From Woeseiaceae bacterium (lineage in GTDB: Bacteria > Pseudomonadota > Gammaproteobacteria > Steroidobacterales > Woeseiaceae): DNA of 64,000 nt. This document shows, one piece after another, positions 1 to 9,181 of the stretch. Under the pieces are notes generated by a model. The model saw nothing but the letters and a program-made list of their open reading frames with translations, was not told where the DNA came from and did not search any database. The stretch lies in assembly GCA_028279985.1 (NCBI GenBank), contig JANQMR010000023.1, positions 124,001 through 188,000 of the forward strand, given 5' to 3'. The translations under genes were made by a program, and so were the position numbers. Within the stretch, counting starts at the first letter, position 1. Each line of letters opens with the position of its first letter.

Positions 1-74
1 CCTGCGCTGGCGGCCGTGTCGAAGAGCGTGCATGAAAGCAGCAGGATCGAAACGGCGACGCTAAGGCGGCGCAT
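1..74 (-). CDS. N-terminus of an exported protein (partial)
   Basis: Only the first 24 codons lie in the window. The reading from ATG at 74 begins MRRLSVAVSILLLSCTLFD and continues off the left edge. It is a typical signal peptide: two arginines, a hydrophobic core, and a possible lipobox-like LLSC. The ATG overlaps the stop codon of the upstream M16 peptidase gene (TGATG), so the two are translationally coupled. M16 peptidases are often encoded in adjacent pairs, so a second M16 family protein is a reasonable guess, but nothing in this fragment shows it. Confidence 0.6.
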   Translation of the reverse strand, partial: MRRLSVAVSILLLSCTLFDTAASA

Positions 75-1738
75 CAGGGCGTCTCCGGCGCGGCGGCAAC
101 TCGCGGTGCACGCAACACGCCGACCGTCATGTTGTTGCGGCGAAAAACGGCGGCGGCAACGGCCTGCAAGTCGTCCGCCGTGAGTCTTTCGACCTGCTCC
201 GGCAGGGCAAACAGCCTTTCGTAACCGCCGTAGAACACCTCGAAGCGACCGAGCGCGGAGGCCTTGCCGTCGATCGTCGCGAGGTCGCGCCAGAAGTCGG
301 CAAGCACGATGTTACGCGCCTTGGCCACCTCGGCGAGGGTGACGCCGTCGGTCGCCACCGCGGCGAGCGTTTCGAACAATCGCGTTTCGACCTGCTCGAC
401 GTCGGCGTTGGGCGGCAGCGTCAGGTAGAAGTAGACCAGCCCCGGATCGAAACCCTCGTCCTGAAAGCCGTTCACCGAAACGGCCAGCGCTTCGCGCTCG
501 ACCAAGAGCTGGTGTAATCGCGACGAGTCCCCGCCGACCAGGATCTCGAGCAACAGGCGCATCGGCAGGGTTTCCGGATCGCGGGCGGCGCCGGCATGAA
601 ATGCCATGTGCAACATCGGCGTTTGCGCGTCGGTCTCGACGATCAACCGGCGCTGACCCTGCTGTTCCGGCTCGAGCGTTCGCACCGCGTCCGGCGGCTG
701 CTGAGCGGGTATCGGCTCGAAGTACGTTTCGGCCAGCTCGAAAACCTCGTCGGCCGTAACGTCGCCGGTAAACACCATGGTCAGATTGTTCGGCGCGTAG
801 TAGGTCCGGTAGAACGCCATCACGTCCTGCTGCGTCCACCCCTCGATGTCCGAGGGCCAGCCGATGACCGGAAACTGGTAGGGATGCGCCACGTACGCCG
901 TGGCCTGGACCTGCTCGTGAAGACGCCTCAGGTTGTTGTCGTCGACCGCGGTACGCCGCTCCGAGTAAACGACGCCGCGCTCACTCTCGAAGACCTCGGG
1001 GTCGGTGGTCAGGTTCTGGAGACGGTCGGCTTCGAGGTTGAAGACGAGTTCCAGCGCCGAGCTCGGGAACCAGTTCTGATAAACCGTGACGTCACTGGTC
1101 GTATAAGCGTTGTTCGCGCCGCCGGCGGCTTCCATGATTCGGTCGAATTCGCCCGGCTCGCGGGTCGACGTGCCGTTGAACATCATGTGTTCGAAAAAAT
1201 GCGACAGGCCGGTGATGCCCGGGTATTCGTTGCGTCCGCCGGCGCGCACGAAGTTGTACATGACGACGTTCGGGATATCGTGATCCGGCCAGACGACGAT
1301 CTTAAGTCCGTTCTCCAGGCGGCGGCCGCGTATTTCCGGCGGCACGCCGGGCTTGGCCACATGGGGCGGGGGTTCCTCTTCGTCGAAGGGAAAGGTCGGG
1401 AACAGCCGGGACACGGCGAGGCTCGCGATGACCAACACCAACAACACCGCCAATGCCGCGTTGAGCTTTTGGCCGGTCTTGTAGACGATCGACTGGGTCT
1501 GATCGACGTCGACGGTTTTTTTTACGCCCGCCGGCGTAATCTCGTAGATGTAGGCAAAAAACAAGGCCAGCGGGAAGCCGAGCAGAACCAGCACGACGAC
1601 GAACTCGTCGGCCCAGTGCGGGAAGCCCAGCCGCGGCAGCAGATAATCCGTGACCCGCAACAACAGCCATGCCGCTATGACGTACAGCATCGCCACCTTG
1701 AACACGTTGCGGCGACGCATTTCCGAGTACAGGCCCAT
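74..1738 (-). CDS. Membrane-anchored M16 family zinc metallopeptidase
   Basis: Numbered from ATG 1738, this 554-residue protein has the M16 zinc signature HFFEH (His180, Glu183, His184). A Glu lies about 76 residues further on, at 260 in VVYSERR, as expected for the third ligand. Peptidase domain 1 is followed by the usual inactive-type second domain (TFHRAG-like MAFHAGAARDPE, LLLEILVGGDSSRL). Unusually, residues 1-110 are a separate module with RRRNVFKVAMLYVIAAWLLLRVTD, a second hydrophobic segment and a third near 92-112. This module is known mainly from N-termini of signalling and TPR proteins in marine gammaproteobacteria. A longer start at 1768 is possible; 1738 is preferred because MGLYSEMRRRNVF is how that module normally begins. 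It probably degrades peptides at the membrane. Confidence 0.85.
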   Translation of the reverse strand: MGLYSEMRRRNVFKVAMLYVIAAWLLLRVTDYLLPRLGFPHWADEFVVVLVLLGFPLALFFAYIYEITPAGVKKTVDVDQTQSIVYKTGQKLNAALAVLLVLVIASLAVSRLFPTFPFDEEEPPPHVAKPGVPPEIRGRRLENGLKIVVWPDHDIPNVVMYNFVRAGGRNEYPGITGLSHFFEHMMFNGTSTREPGEFDRIMEAAGGANNAYTTSDVTVYQNWFPSSALELVFNLEADRLQNLTTDPEVFESERGVVYSERRTAVDDNNLRRLHEQVQATAYVAHPYQFPVIGWPSDIEGWTQQDVMAFYRTYYAPNNLTMVFTGDVTADEVFELAETYFEPIPAQQPPDAVRTLEPEQQGQRRLIVETDAQTPMLHMAFHAGAARDPETLPMRLLLEILVGGDSSRLHQLLVEREALAVSVNGFQDEGFDPGLVYFYLTLPPNADVEQVETRLFETLAAVATDGVTLAEVAKARNIVLADFWRDLATIDGKASALGRFEVFYGGYERLFALPEQVERLTADDLQAVAAAVFRRNNMTVGVLRAPRVAAAPETP

Positions 1739-1824
1739 AATCATTATCGTTTCGGCCAGGCTGCCCATGTTGGCGCAATCGCGCCCATTGTCAACCAGGG
1801 GTCAACCGGGCGTCAGCCGGACGG

Positions 1825-3003
1825 TCAGCCGAGCAGCCCCTCGCGGCGGTAGAGACGCGCGCAAATCACGGTCAGGATCGCGCCGACGGCCAGGGTGCTG
1901 AGCACCGATACGGCGACGTGCACCGGGACCAGCGGCTCGTTCTTGATCATGTCCACCAACAGCAGGTGCTGGCTCAGGCTCGGCACGAACATGAACTCGA
2001 AACGCGGCCGCAAGGTCAGGATGCTGACGATCAGTATCGGCATCGTGGGCGCGAGCAGCACCACGGACAACCAGGTTTGCGCTTCCTTGTAACTCTTGGT
2101 GAACGACGCGACCAGTGTCATGACCGCGGCGCCGAGCAGGATCATCGGCGACAACACCAGAAACGCCGACAATACGACAGACGGCGAGAAGTTCGGCGTC
2201 ATGCCCAGTTCCTCGAAGGGCATGAACTTGAGGGCGAAGAAAAACGTCACCAGGCTCAGGCTTAACGACAAGGCCATGAACATGCAGGTGGCCGCGATCT
2301 TGCCGAGCATCAACTGGTCGCGGGTCACCGGCAGCGACAACAAGGGCTCCAGCGACCCGCGTTCGCGTTCGCCCGCCGTCGAGTCGATCGCCAGGTACAT
2401 GCCGCCCATCAAAAGCGAGAAAATGAAAAAGTAGCTCATCATGCCGAGCAGGATGCCGGCGCGCCCCGACGACGTGGACACGTCCACGTCGTCGACGTTG
2501 ATCGGCCGCAACAGCAAGGGGCTGATACCGCGCGCGGTCAGGCGCAGGCCTGCAAGCTGCCGGCTGTATTCCTGTATTGCGTTCCGGACGCGACGTGCTT
2601 CGCCGTCGGCCTCGGTATTGGCCTGGTCGGACACGACCTCGAGGCGTGCCGGAGTCGCGCCGGCAAGCTGTTCGGCGAAACGTTCCGGGACGATCAGCAC
2701 GACGTTGTGCTCACCGGTCTTGGCGGCTTCGAGCGCGGCCTGCCGGTCGGCGGGGCCGTCCACGACGTCGATGTTGCGGCTGGCGAGAAACGCGACCAGG
2801 TTGGGCGCGCGTTCGGCGCCGATGACGGCCAGGTCCAGGGTCTGCTCGGCGTTGGACAAGGATCTTTCGATCGACAGGTTGATGATGAACGCGAAAAAAA
2901 TAGGCCCGAACAGCGGACCGAAGATCAGCGCCGACATCAAGGCGCGCCGGTCGCGGAAGTTGTCCACGACCTCCTTGACGAATACCGTCGCGAGCGTGCG
3001 CAT
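1825..3003 (-). CDS. natB: ABC-2 type exporter permease, NatB family
   Basis: This is the membrane subunit of an ABC-2 exporter, partner of the ATPase encoded just upstream. The 392-residue product starts MRTLATVFVKEVVDNFRDRR, the conserved cytoplasmic start of NatB-like permeases (KEL..TLRDRR). One transmembrane helix follows at about 25-45, then a long extracytoplasmic domain, then about five helices from residue 170 (YFFIFSLLMGGMYLAIDSTAGERERGSLEPLL is the conserved coupling region). The frame is open further upstream to 3228, but that stretch is the 15-nt tandem repeat and the end of natA, so 3003 is the credible start. NatAB systems export sodium or unknown substrates; the substrate here is not shown. 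Confidence 0.82.
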   Translation of the reverse strand: MRTLATVFVKEVVDNFRDRRALMSALIFGPLFGPIFFAFIINLSIERSLSNAEQTLDLAVIGAERAPNLVAFLASRNIDVVDGPADRQAALEAAKTGEHNVVLIVPERFAEQLAGATPARLEVVSDQANTEADGEARRVRNAIQEYSRQLAGLRLTARGISPLLLRPINVDDVDVSTSSGRAGILLGMMSYFFIFSLLMGGMYLAIDSTAGERERGSLEPLLSLPVTRDQLMLGKIAATCMFMALSLSLSLVTFFFALKFMPFEELGMTPNFSPSVVLSAFLVLSPMILLGAAVMTLVASFTKSYKEAQTWLSVVLLAPTMPILIVSILTLRPRFEFMFVPSLSQHLLLVDMIKNEPLVPVHVAVSVLSTLAVGAILTVICARLYRREGLLG

Positions 3004-3017
3004 CAGTCGGATCCGAA

Positions 3018-3062
3018 CCGGAAAGTCGTGACCCGGAAAGTCGTGACCCGGAAAGTCGTGAC
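3018..3062. repeat. Three exact 15-nt tandem repeats between natA and natB
   Basis: CCGGAAAGTCGTGAC occurs three times without interruption (3018-3032, 3033-3047, 3048-3062), filling most of the 79-nt spacer between the natA stop and the natB start. On the coding (minus) strand the unit reads GTCACGACTTTCCGG. The period is a multiple of three, so the upstream open frame is preserved. No stem or protein-binding motif is evident. Confidence 0.95.
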
Positions 3063-3082
3063 AATGAACGTCGCGGCCGGCA

Positions 3083-3811
3083 TCAGCCGGACTCAACGCG
3101 GGCGATGGCGTGCACGAAAGCGTCCTCGAGATCGTCGCAGCCGGTACGTTTCCGAATCCCTTCCGCCGTATCGTCGATCGCCACCTTGCCGTTGGCAATG
3201 ATGACGATGTCGTCGCAAAGCGCTGCAACTTCCTGCATGACGTGGCTGGAGAACAGTACGCAGCGGCCCGAGTCCCGCAGCTTCAGGATCAAGTCCCTGA
3301 GCGAGCGGGTCGCCATCACGTCCAGGCCGTTGCTCGGTTCGTCCAGGATGACGTTCTGCGGGTCGTGTACCAGGCTTCGCGCCAGCGCCACCTTGGTGCG
3401 CTGGCCCTGAGAGAAGCCCTTGCTGCGGCGGTCGGCAAAGTCGCCGATCTCGAGCAGATCGACGATACGTTCGACCCGTTCCTCGATACCGTCGCGTTCC
3501 AGACCGCAAAGGCGCGCATAATAAACGATATTCTCGCGCGCCGTGAGTTGCGGATACAGCCCGGCGCCGTGCGGCAACGCGCCGATCCTGCCGCGGGCCG
3601 CCAGGCCGTCGGCGACGACGTCGACCCCGTCGATTTCGGCCCGGCCGCGGTCGGGCTTCAAGACCGTGTACAAAACCCGAAGCGTGGTCGATTTACCGGC
3701 GCCGTTGGGCCCCAGAAGCCCGGTGATCTTGCCGTCCGGCGCCTCGAAACTGACGCCGCGAACGGCGTGGACACTCCCGAAGGATTTGTGTATGTCCTCG
3801 ACTCTGATCAA
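3083..3811 (-). CDS. natA: ABC-2 exporter ATPase, NatA family
   Basis: The 242-residue ATPase energises the NatB permease. It shows Walker A GPNGAGKST, the Q-loop region, signature FSQGQRTKVALA (SQGQ instead of SGGQ, common in NatA), Walker B VILDEPSNGLD and the H-loop SSHVMQEV. The start codon is TTG at 3811, embedded in TTGA, where the TGA closes an upstream 17-codon mini-ORF. That mini-ORF repeats the NatA N-terminal sequence almost exactly (see 3808-3861). It sits between a secreted hydrolase gene and natB on the same strand. Confidence 0.88.
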   Translation of the reverse strand: MIRVEDIHKSFGSVHAVRGVSFEAPDGKITGLLGPNGAGKSTTLRVLYTVLKPDRGRAEIDGVDVVADGLAARGRIGALPHGAGLYPQLTARENIVYYARLCGLERDGIEERVERIVDLLEIGDFADRRSKGFSQGQRTKVALARSLVHDPQNVILDEPSNGLDVMATRSLRDLILKLRDSGRCVLFSSHVMQEVAALCDDIVIIANGKVAIDDTAEGIRKRTGCDDLEDAFVHAIARVESG

Positions 3812-3861
3812 CTTTCTGATCCCGCAGCGAAGGATTTATGCAAGTCCTCGACCCTGATCAC
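3808..3861 (-). other. 17-codon leader mini-ORF duplicating the natA N-terminus
   Basis: A GTG-initiated frame (3861) encodes VIRVEDLHKSFAAGSES and stops at TGA 3808-3810. NatA itself begins MIRVEDIHKSFGS. The DNA of the two copies is nearly identical, offset by 50 nt, so the first copy is out of frame. Its GTG overlaps the hydrolase stop (GTGA) and its TGA overlaps the natA TTG (TTGA), forming a continuous coupling chain. It could be a coupling leader, or the scar of a duplication that displaced the original natA start. Confidence 0.7.
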
Positions 3862-5324
3862 GGATCCGGTCCCGCAAAACCGAGGAAAAACGGCATGACG
3901 AAACTGCGCCCCATGCATTCGGGATCGACGGCGTCGGGATCGGCGGCCGCGACGAATTCGCCGATCAGCCTCGGCGTGCAGCCGACCATGAGCTGGCCGT
4001 GGCCCTGGCCGTTGCCGATCAGCGGCCGCGCGCGCTCGAGCTCGGCCTTGGCGAGCTCCGCATAACGCGGCGGCGTTATCGGATCCGCCGAGCCCGAGAG
4101 CAACAGCACCGGTATGTCCGTTGCCAGCGGTTCCCTGAAGTCGTCGTCGATCGCACCGGCGGGCCACCGCGAGCAGATGGCGTCGAGCGCCTCGAGCTGT
4201 AACAGGCCCATGTAACTCGCCTCGAGCGCGCCGTAGTCGATCCGTGCCTGGTCGTAGAAAGGCACGTCTTCGGTGCACATGACCGAATTGTGCATGCCGA
4301 GCGCCAGCGAGTCGGCGAGCGTCACCGCTGTCATTCGAAACTGCGCCGCAAGCGGCAGGTAATTGCCGTCGGCCGCCTCGCTGATCAAAAGCGGCATCAG
4401 CGCGATCGTATTCGGGTGATACGCCAGCAGGCGGATGGCCCCTGCGAACTCGCCGCGGCCGAAGGACAAGACGTCGATCTCGCCGGTCAGCGGATCGGCC
4501 AGCTCGACTTCGACGGGTTCGGCGTCGAGCGATCGCTTGAGGTTTTCGAAGTCTCCGGCAAGGTCCGGGAAACGTTGGCGACAGGACGGCTGCTCGGCGC
4601 AGCGCGACAGAATCGAATCGACCGCGCGCTGTGCTTCGGTCGCGATCTCGGGGCCCAGCGGCAATTGCGGTGGCACGACGCCGTCGAGCACCATCGTGCG
4701 GGTGGTCTCGGGGTAACGGCGGGCGTAATGCTGCGCAACCCGGGAACCGTAGGACGCACCGTAGAGATTCAGCGCCGGATAACCGAGCGCCGCCCGCACC
4801 GCCTCGAGATCGGTGACGGCGACGCTGGTCGTGAAGTAGCGCGGGTCGTAAGGGAGATCGGCGAGACAGTTTTCCGTGAACGCCAGGGTTTTTTCGCGGG
4901 AGTACCGGCCGTCGACCAGGTCGTCGCCGGGTTCCTCGCCGTAGTCGCAGTCCAGGCGCGCGGATTCGCCGGTGCCGCGCTGATCGACGAGCAGGATGTC
5001 GCGATGCCGCCGGACCCGGCTGAATGCCCCCAGATAAGCTACATAGGTCTGGATCGCCGCCTGGCCCGGGCCGCCGGCCAGCGGCACCAGCGGGTCCGGT
5101 TCCGGGGTCAGGTCCAGTGCCGGCACGACGGCGATACGGATGTCGATCTCGCCGGCGCCCGGTTCCGCCGGGTTCAGCGGACGGGCGAGCTTGCCGCAGC
5201 GCGCCTTTATCGACGGGAATCCCGGCCCGCCGTCGATACGGCAATCCTCGAGATCGAGGCGGGTTTCGGCGGCGGCGGGCGGGACGAGCGAAAGCGCCGC
5301 CACCAGCATCAGAAATCGGAGCAT
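3858..5324 (-). CDS. Secreted alpha/beta hydrolase, S33 / tripeptidyl-aminopeptidase-like
   Basis: This 488-residue protein begins MLRFLMLVAALSLVPPAAAE, a signal peptide cleaved near AAA. The core has the oxyanion region PLAGGPGQ, the DQRGTGES motif of S33 peptidases, the nucleophile elbow GASYGSR, an acid in SGSADPITPP and a late His in GQGHGQL. A C-terminal TAP-like segment contains several cysteines that may form disulfides in the periplasm. It would release N-terminal residues or short peptides, or hydrolyse a small ester or amide. The frame extends upstream to 5366, but the signal peptide fixes 5324. Its stop codon overlaps the mini-ORF upstream of natA. Confidence 0.82.
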   Translation of the reverse strand: MLRFLMLVAALSLVPPAAAETRLDLEDCRIDGGPGFPSIKARCGKLARPLNPAEPGAGEIDIRIAVVPALDLTPEPDPLVPLAGGPGQAAIQTYVAYLGAFSRVRRHRDILLVDQRGTGESARLDCDYGEEPGDDLVDGRYSREKTLAFTENCLADLPYDPRYFTTSVAVTDLEAVRAALGYPALNLYGASYGSRVAQHYARRYPETTRTMVLDGVVPPQLPLGPEIATEAQRAVDSILSRCAEQPSCRQRFPDLAGDFENLKRSLDAEPVEVELADPLTGEIDVLSFGRGEFAGAIRLLAYHPNTIALMPLLISEAADGNYLPLAAQFRMTAVTLADSLALGMHNSVMCTEDVPFYDQARIDYGALEASYMGLLQLEALDAICSRWPAGAIDDDFREPLATDIPVLLLSGSADPITPPRYAELAKAELERARPLIGNGQGHGQLMVGCTPRLIGEFVAAADPDAVDPECMGRSFVMPFFLGFAGPDP

Positions 5325-5428
5325 GTTCGAGCCGGGTTCCCGAGAAGGCGGCGCTAGTTTGGCCACTGGCTGGACACAAGTAAAGCCACGCGGGGCGCAA
5401 GCACCGGCGTGAAACCTGCCGCCGTCTG

Positions 5429-5457
5429 TGGCGACGGCGATGCTGCGGGACTACAAT
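5429..5457 (+). promoter_or_regulatory. Candidate sigma70 promoter for mnmG
   Basis: TGGCGA at 5429-5434 and TACAAT at 5452-5457 are separated by 17 nt in the divergent spacer between the hydrolase gene and mnmG. The -10 is good and the -35 is weak. It is the best candidate in the 190-nt spacer. Confidence 0.4.
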
Positions 5458-5517
5458 CCGCGGCTTCGCCCCGTTTGCCGAATTCCTGCCCGATTTATCC
5501 GAGCCGCGTCCCAAATC

Positions 5518-7488
5518 ATGTCCCGAGCCATGTCCAATCCTTACGACGTCATCGTGATCGGCGGCGGCCACGCCGGCACCGAAGCCTCGCTGGCCGCGGC
5601 GCGCACGGGCGCGCGGACGCTGCTCGTCACCCACAGCGCGGCGACGCTCGGCCAGATGAGCTGTAATCCGGCGATCGGCGGCATCGGCAAGGGCCACCTG
5701 ACACGCGAGATCGACGCCCTGGGCGGTGCGATGGCCCGCGCGATCGACCGCGCCGGCATCCAGTTCCGCACGCTCAACGCCAGCAAGGGACCGGCCGTTC
5801 GCGCAACCCGCGCGCAGGCCGATCGCGTCCTGTACCGCCGGGCGATCCGGTCGCTGATCGAAGGCCAGCCCAATCTGGATCTTATCGAGGCGGCGGTCGG
5901 CGATTTCGTGATCGAGGCCGGGCGGATCGCCGGTGTCGTGACCGAGGACGGCCATCGTTTTTCCGGTGTCGCCGTCGTCTTGACGGTGGGCACCTTTCTC
6001 GGCGGCCGCATACTGGTCGGCAGGACCGAAACGCCTGGCGGCCGCGTCGGCGACGCGCCGTCGAATCGGCTGGCCGATCGCCTGCGCGAGCTGCCGTTTA
6101 CGGTCGCGCGCCTGAAGACCGGCACGCCGCCCAGGCTCGACGCAAGCACGCTGGACTTCGGCGTTATGCGGGAGCAGCCGGGCGATACGCCGGTCCCGGT
6201 GTTTTCCTTTCTGGGCCGGCGTCGCGAGCACCCGCGACAGGTTTGCTGTCACATCACGAGAACCACGCAGCGGACGCACGACATCATTCGCGGCGCCCTC
6301 GACCAGTCGCCGATGTACGCGGGGATCATCGACGGTATCGGACCGCGTTACTGCCCGTCCGTCGAGGACAAGATCGTCCGTTTCGCCGATCGCGAATCGC
6401 ACCAGGTGTTCGTCGAGCCCGAGGGCCTGGACAGCGACATCGTGTATCCGAACGGTATTTCCACCAGCCTGCCGGCCGAGGTACAAGCCCGATTCGTCCG
6501 CTCGATCCCCGGTTTCGAGAACGCGCGGATCACCCAGCCCGGTTATGCGATCGAGTACGACTACTTCGATCCCCGCGATCTCAAACCGACCCTGGAAACC
6601 AAACACCTGCCGGGCCTGTATTTTGCCGGTCAGATCAACGGCACGACCGGTTACGAGGAAGCCGGTGCGCAGGGGCTTCTGGCCGGCCTGAACGCGGCCC
6701 GGCAGGCCGCCGAAAAAGACGCCTGGTTCCCGGGCCGGCACGAGGCTTACATCGGCGTGCTGATCGACGATCTGATTACCCGCGGCGTCAGCGAACCCTA
6801 CCGGATGTTCACGAGCCGGGCCGAATACCGTTTGACCCTGCGCGAAGACAACGCCGACGAGCGTTTGACGCCGACCGGCCGAAAGCTGGGTTTGGTGGAC
6901 GATCGGCGCATGCGGGCTTTCGAGGCCAAGCAACGGGCCGTCACGGCCGAGCAGGCGCGGCTGGCCGGTATTCTGGTCAGGCCCGGCGACCTGACGGCGG
7001 CGGATCGCAAGTTCCTCGGCGACTCGCTCGGTGAATCGCTGGCCCGCGAATGCCGGGCCTCGGAATTGCTCAGGCGCCCGGGACTCGATTACGAATCCGT
7101 GTCGGCGCTGTCGATGGTCGGCGGCTTCGACGCCGCGGCGCTCGGCCTCGAAGGACCAGACTCCGAGGGACTAGACCCCGAGGAATACGAGCAGGTTCGC
7201 CTGAAGCTCGACGTGGAGGCGAAGTACTCCGGGTACGTCGAACGACAGGAACGGGAGATCGCAAGACAGGCCAGGCAGGAAACCCTGCGCCTGCCCGAGG
7301 ACATCGTTTATGCGGAGGTGGACGGCTTGTCGAACGAGGCCCGCCAGCGGCTGGAGTCGATCCGGCCGGTAACGCTCGGACAGGCCTCGCGCCTGGAAGG
7401 CGTTACGCCGTCCGCCGTGTCGCTGCTCCTGATTCACCTGAAACGGCGGAGCGCCATGCCGAGAAAGGCTGCCGGGGCTGGACGATGA
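5518..7488 (+). CDS. mnmG: tRNA uridine-5-carboxymethylaminomethyl(34) synthesis enzyme MnmG (GidA)
   Basis: This FAD protein, working with MnmE, installs the cmnm5 group on U34 of several tRNAs. The N-terminus has the dinucleotide motif [11 protein letters not shown], followed by the family signatures [14 protein letters not shown] and GTFLGG. The C-terminal helical domain includes the MnmE-contacting KYSGYVERQ stretch. Two closely spaced ATGs can start it: 5518 ([10 protein letters not shown]) and 5530 (MSNPYD). Both sit in a short ATGTCC-containing duplication and neither has a clear Shine-Dalgarno sequence. The stop overlaps the ATG of oppA (ATGA). It is not followed by rsmG, which lies 13 kb downstream. 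Confidence 0.97.
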   Translation: MSRAMSNPYDVIVIGGGHAGTEASLAAARTGARTLLVTHSAATLGQMSCNPAIGGIGKGHLTREIDALGGAMARAIDRAGIQFRTLNASKGPAVRATRAQADRVLYRRAIRSLIEGQPNLDLIEAAVGDFVIEAGRIAGVVTEDGHRFSGVAVVLTVGTFLGGRILVGRTETPGGRVGDAPSNRLADRLRELPFTVARLKTGTPPRLDASTLDFGVMREQPGDTPVPVFSFLGRRREHPRQVCCHITRTTQRTHDIIRGALDQSPMYAGIIDGIGPRYCPSVEDKIVRFADRESHQVFVEPEGLDSDIVYPNGISTSLPAEVQARFVRSIPGFENARITQPGYAIEYDYFDPRDLKPTLETKHLPGLYFAGQINGTTGYEEAGAQGLLAGLNAARQAAEKDAWFPGRHEAYIGVLIDDLITRGVSEPYRMFTSRAEYRLTLREDNADERLTPTGRKLGLVDDRRMRAFEAKQRAVTAEQARLAGILVRPGDLTAADRKFLGDSLGESLARECRASELLRRPGLDYESVSALSMVGGFDAAALGLEGPDSEGLDPEEYEQVRLKLDVEAKYSGYVERQEREIARQARQETLRLPEDIVYAEVDGLSNEARQRLESIRPVTLGQASRLEGVTPSAVSLLLIHLKRRSAMPRKAAGAGR

Positions 7489-9134
7489 TCCATAGTCTCG
7501 GTTGTCTCAATCGTCTGAATGGTCTGAATGGCCTGAATCGTCGTGCGCTACTGTGCCTGGCCGCGGCGCTGCTGGTGGCGGCCTGCTCGGGCAAGCCCGA
7601 TCCGGACGCGGGCCTGAGCGTATTGAACCGGTCGCTGTCCGCTGATCCCGAGTCCCTCGATCCGCAGAAAGCCCGCAGCACCCAGGCCGCCGACGTGTTG
7701 CGCGACATCGGCGAAGGCCTGCTGGCCTACGATCCCGCCGGCGCGCTGGTCGCGGCGGGCGCCGAGCGCTGGAGCGTCAGCGGGGACGGCCTGACCTATA
7801 CTTTCGATCTCCGCAAGGATGCGCGCTGGTCCACCGGCGACCCGGTGACCGCGGACGACTACGTGTTCGGCCTCCGGCGGCTGGTGGACCCGGCGAGCGC
7901 AACCTTCTACGCGTCGGCCGTGTCCGCGATCGTCAACGCCGAGTCCATCATCGCTGGCGAGATGCCGCCGGAAAGCCTGGGTGTACGCGCCGTGGACGCG
8001 CATACGCTTGAAATCTCGCTGACCGAGCCGACCTTGTATTTGCTGGGACTGCTGACGCATCCGAGCACCTTCCCGGCGCACCGCGAGCGGGTCGAGCAGC
8101 ACGGCGAGCACTATGCGCTTCCCGGCAATCTGCCTTCCAACGGCGCCTATCTGCTGGAGCGCTGGGAGCCCGGTTCCGTCGTCGAGATTCGTCGCAACAC
8201 CGAATACTGGAACGATGCCGGCACGGCGATCGACGTCGTGTACCACCACGTCATCACCCAGGAAGCGCAGGAGCTGAACCGCTACCGCGCCGGCGAGCTC
8301 CACATTACCAGCAACGTCCCGCCCGAAAGCTTTCAGCAGGTCCGCGAGGAGTATGGCGGACAGTTGCGGGTTTATCCTACGCTCGGCATCTATTACTACG
8401 GCTTCAACCTCAGCCGCGAACCGTTTGCGGACGAGCCGGGGCTAAGGCAGGCGCTGTCGATGGCAATCGACCGCGAGGTACTGGTCGAGAGAATCACCGG
8501 CCGCGGCGAGGCGCCGGCCTACAGTTGGGTGCCGCCCGGTATCTACAATTACGAGCCGCCGCAACTCAGCTACGCCGAGCTGACGCAGGAGGAGCGTAAC
8601 CGGATCGCGCAAAGCCTGTACCGCGAGGCCGGTTACGGCGAGGAGAATCCGCTCCGGTTCGAGCTTCGCTACAACACCTCGGACACGCAGCGGCGTATTG
8701 CGCTGGCGGTCCAGGCCATGTGGCGCGACGTGCTGGGCGCCGAGGCGGAGCTGGTCAACGTCGAATTCCAGGTCTTGCTCGAGCAGATGCGGGCCGCCGA
8801 GATCACGGAGGTGTTTCGCTCGAGCTGGCTCGGCGACTACAACGATGCCTATACCTTCCTGGGCGTGCTCGAATCCGGCAGCCCGTCCAATATGCCGCGT
8901 TACGTGAACGACGAGTACGACGCGCTGTTGCGCAATGCAGCAAGCCAGGTGGACGCCGATCGCCGCCGCTTGTATCTGGAAGAAGCGGAGCGTGTGTTGC
9001 TTGCCGACCATGCCCTCATACCGCTTTACTTCTACGTCAGCAAACACCTCGTCGATCCCCGTATCCGCGGCTGGGGCGACAACCTGCTCGATTACCATTA
9101 CAGTCGGCATCTGAGTTTCGATACAGCACACTAG
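7485..9134 (+). CDS. oppA: Oligopeptide ABC transporter substrate-binding lipoprotein, OppA family
   Basis: A 549-residue periplasmic binding protein of the SBP_bac_5 family that captures peptides for the OppBC-OppDF transporter. The start is fixed by the ATGA overlap with mnmG. The N-terminus is a lipoprotein signal with lipobox LVAAC. Its n-region is built from a 9-nt tandem repeat giving [12 protein letters not shown], which is an odd insertion. The mature part has the family phrases [24 protein letters not shown] and [30 protein letters not shown], then a C-terminal lobe ending in [15 protein letters not shown]. Downstream oppB follows within 50 nt. Confidence 0.92.
   Translation: MIHSLGCLNRLNGLNGLNRRALLCLAAALLVAACSGKPDPDAGLSVLNRSLSADPESLDPQKARSTQAADVLRDIGEGLLAYDPAGALVAAGAERWSVSGDGLTYTFDLRKDARWSTGDPVTADDYVFGLRRLVDPASATFYASAVSAIVNAESIIAGEMPPESLGVRAVDAHTLEISLTEPTLYLLGLLTHPSTFPAHRERVEQHGEHYALPGNLPSNGAYLLERWEPGSVVEIRRNTEYWNDAGTAIDVVYHHVITQEAQELNRYRAGELHITSNVPPESFQQVREEYGGQLRVYPTLGIYYYGFNLSREPFADEPGLRQALSMAIDREVLVERITGRGEAPAYSWVPPGIYNYEPPQLSYAELTQEERNRIAQSLYREAGYGEENPLRFELRYNTSDTQRRIALAVQAMWRDVLGAEAELVNVEFQVLLEQMRAAEITEVFRSSWLGDYNDAYTFLGVLESGSPSNMPRYVNDEYDALLRNAASQVDADRRRLYLEEAERVLLADHALIPLYFYVSKHLVDPRIRGWGDNLLDYHYSRHLSFDTAH
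7504..7539 (+). repeat. 9-nt tandem repeat inside the oppA signal sequence
   Basis: Four units of consensus GTCTGAATG (7504-7512, 7513-7521, 7522-7530, 7531-7539), with the middle two identical. It is in frame and encodes the LNR/LNG repeats ahead of the hydrophobic core of the lipoprotein signal. Confidence 0.9.
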
Positions 9135-9181
9135 TTGTCGTTTACCGGCTGCGTTCCGATGGAACGGCGCCCTTGCTGCCC

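Noticed and set aside
3808..6933. A 1041-codon open frame on the minus strand opposite mnmG and the hydrolase gene
   Set aside because: It is low-complexity, Arg/Asp-rich and runs antisense to mnmG, whose motifs are intact. It is a by-product of high GC.
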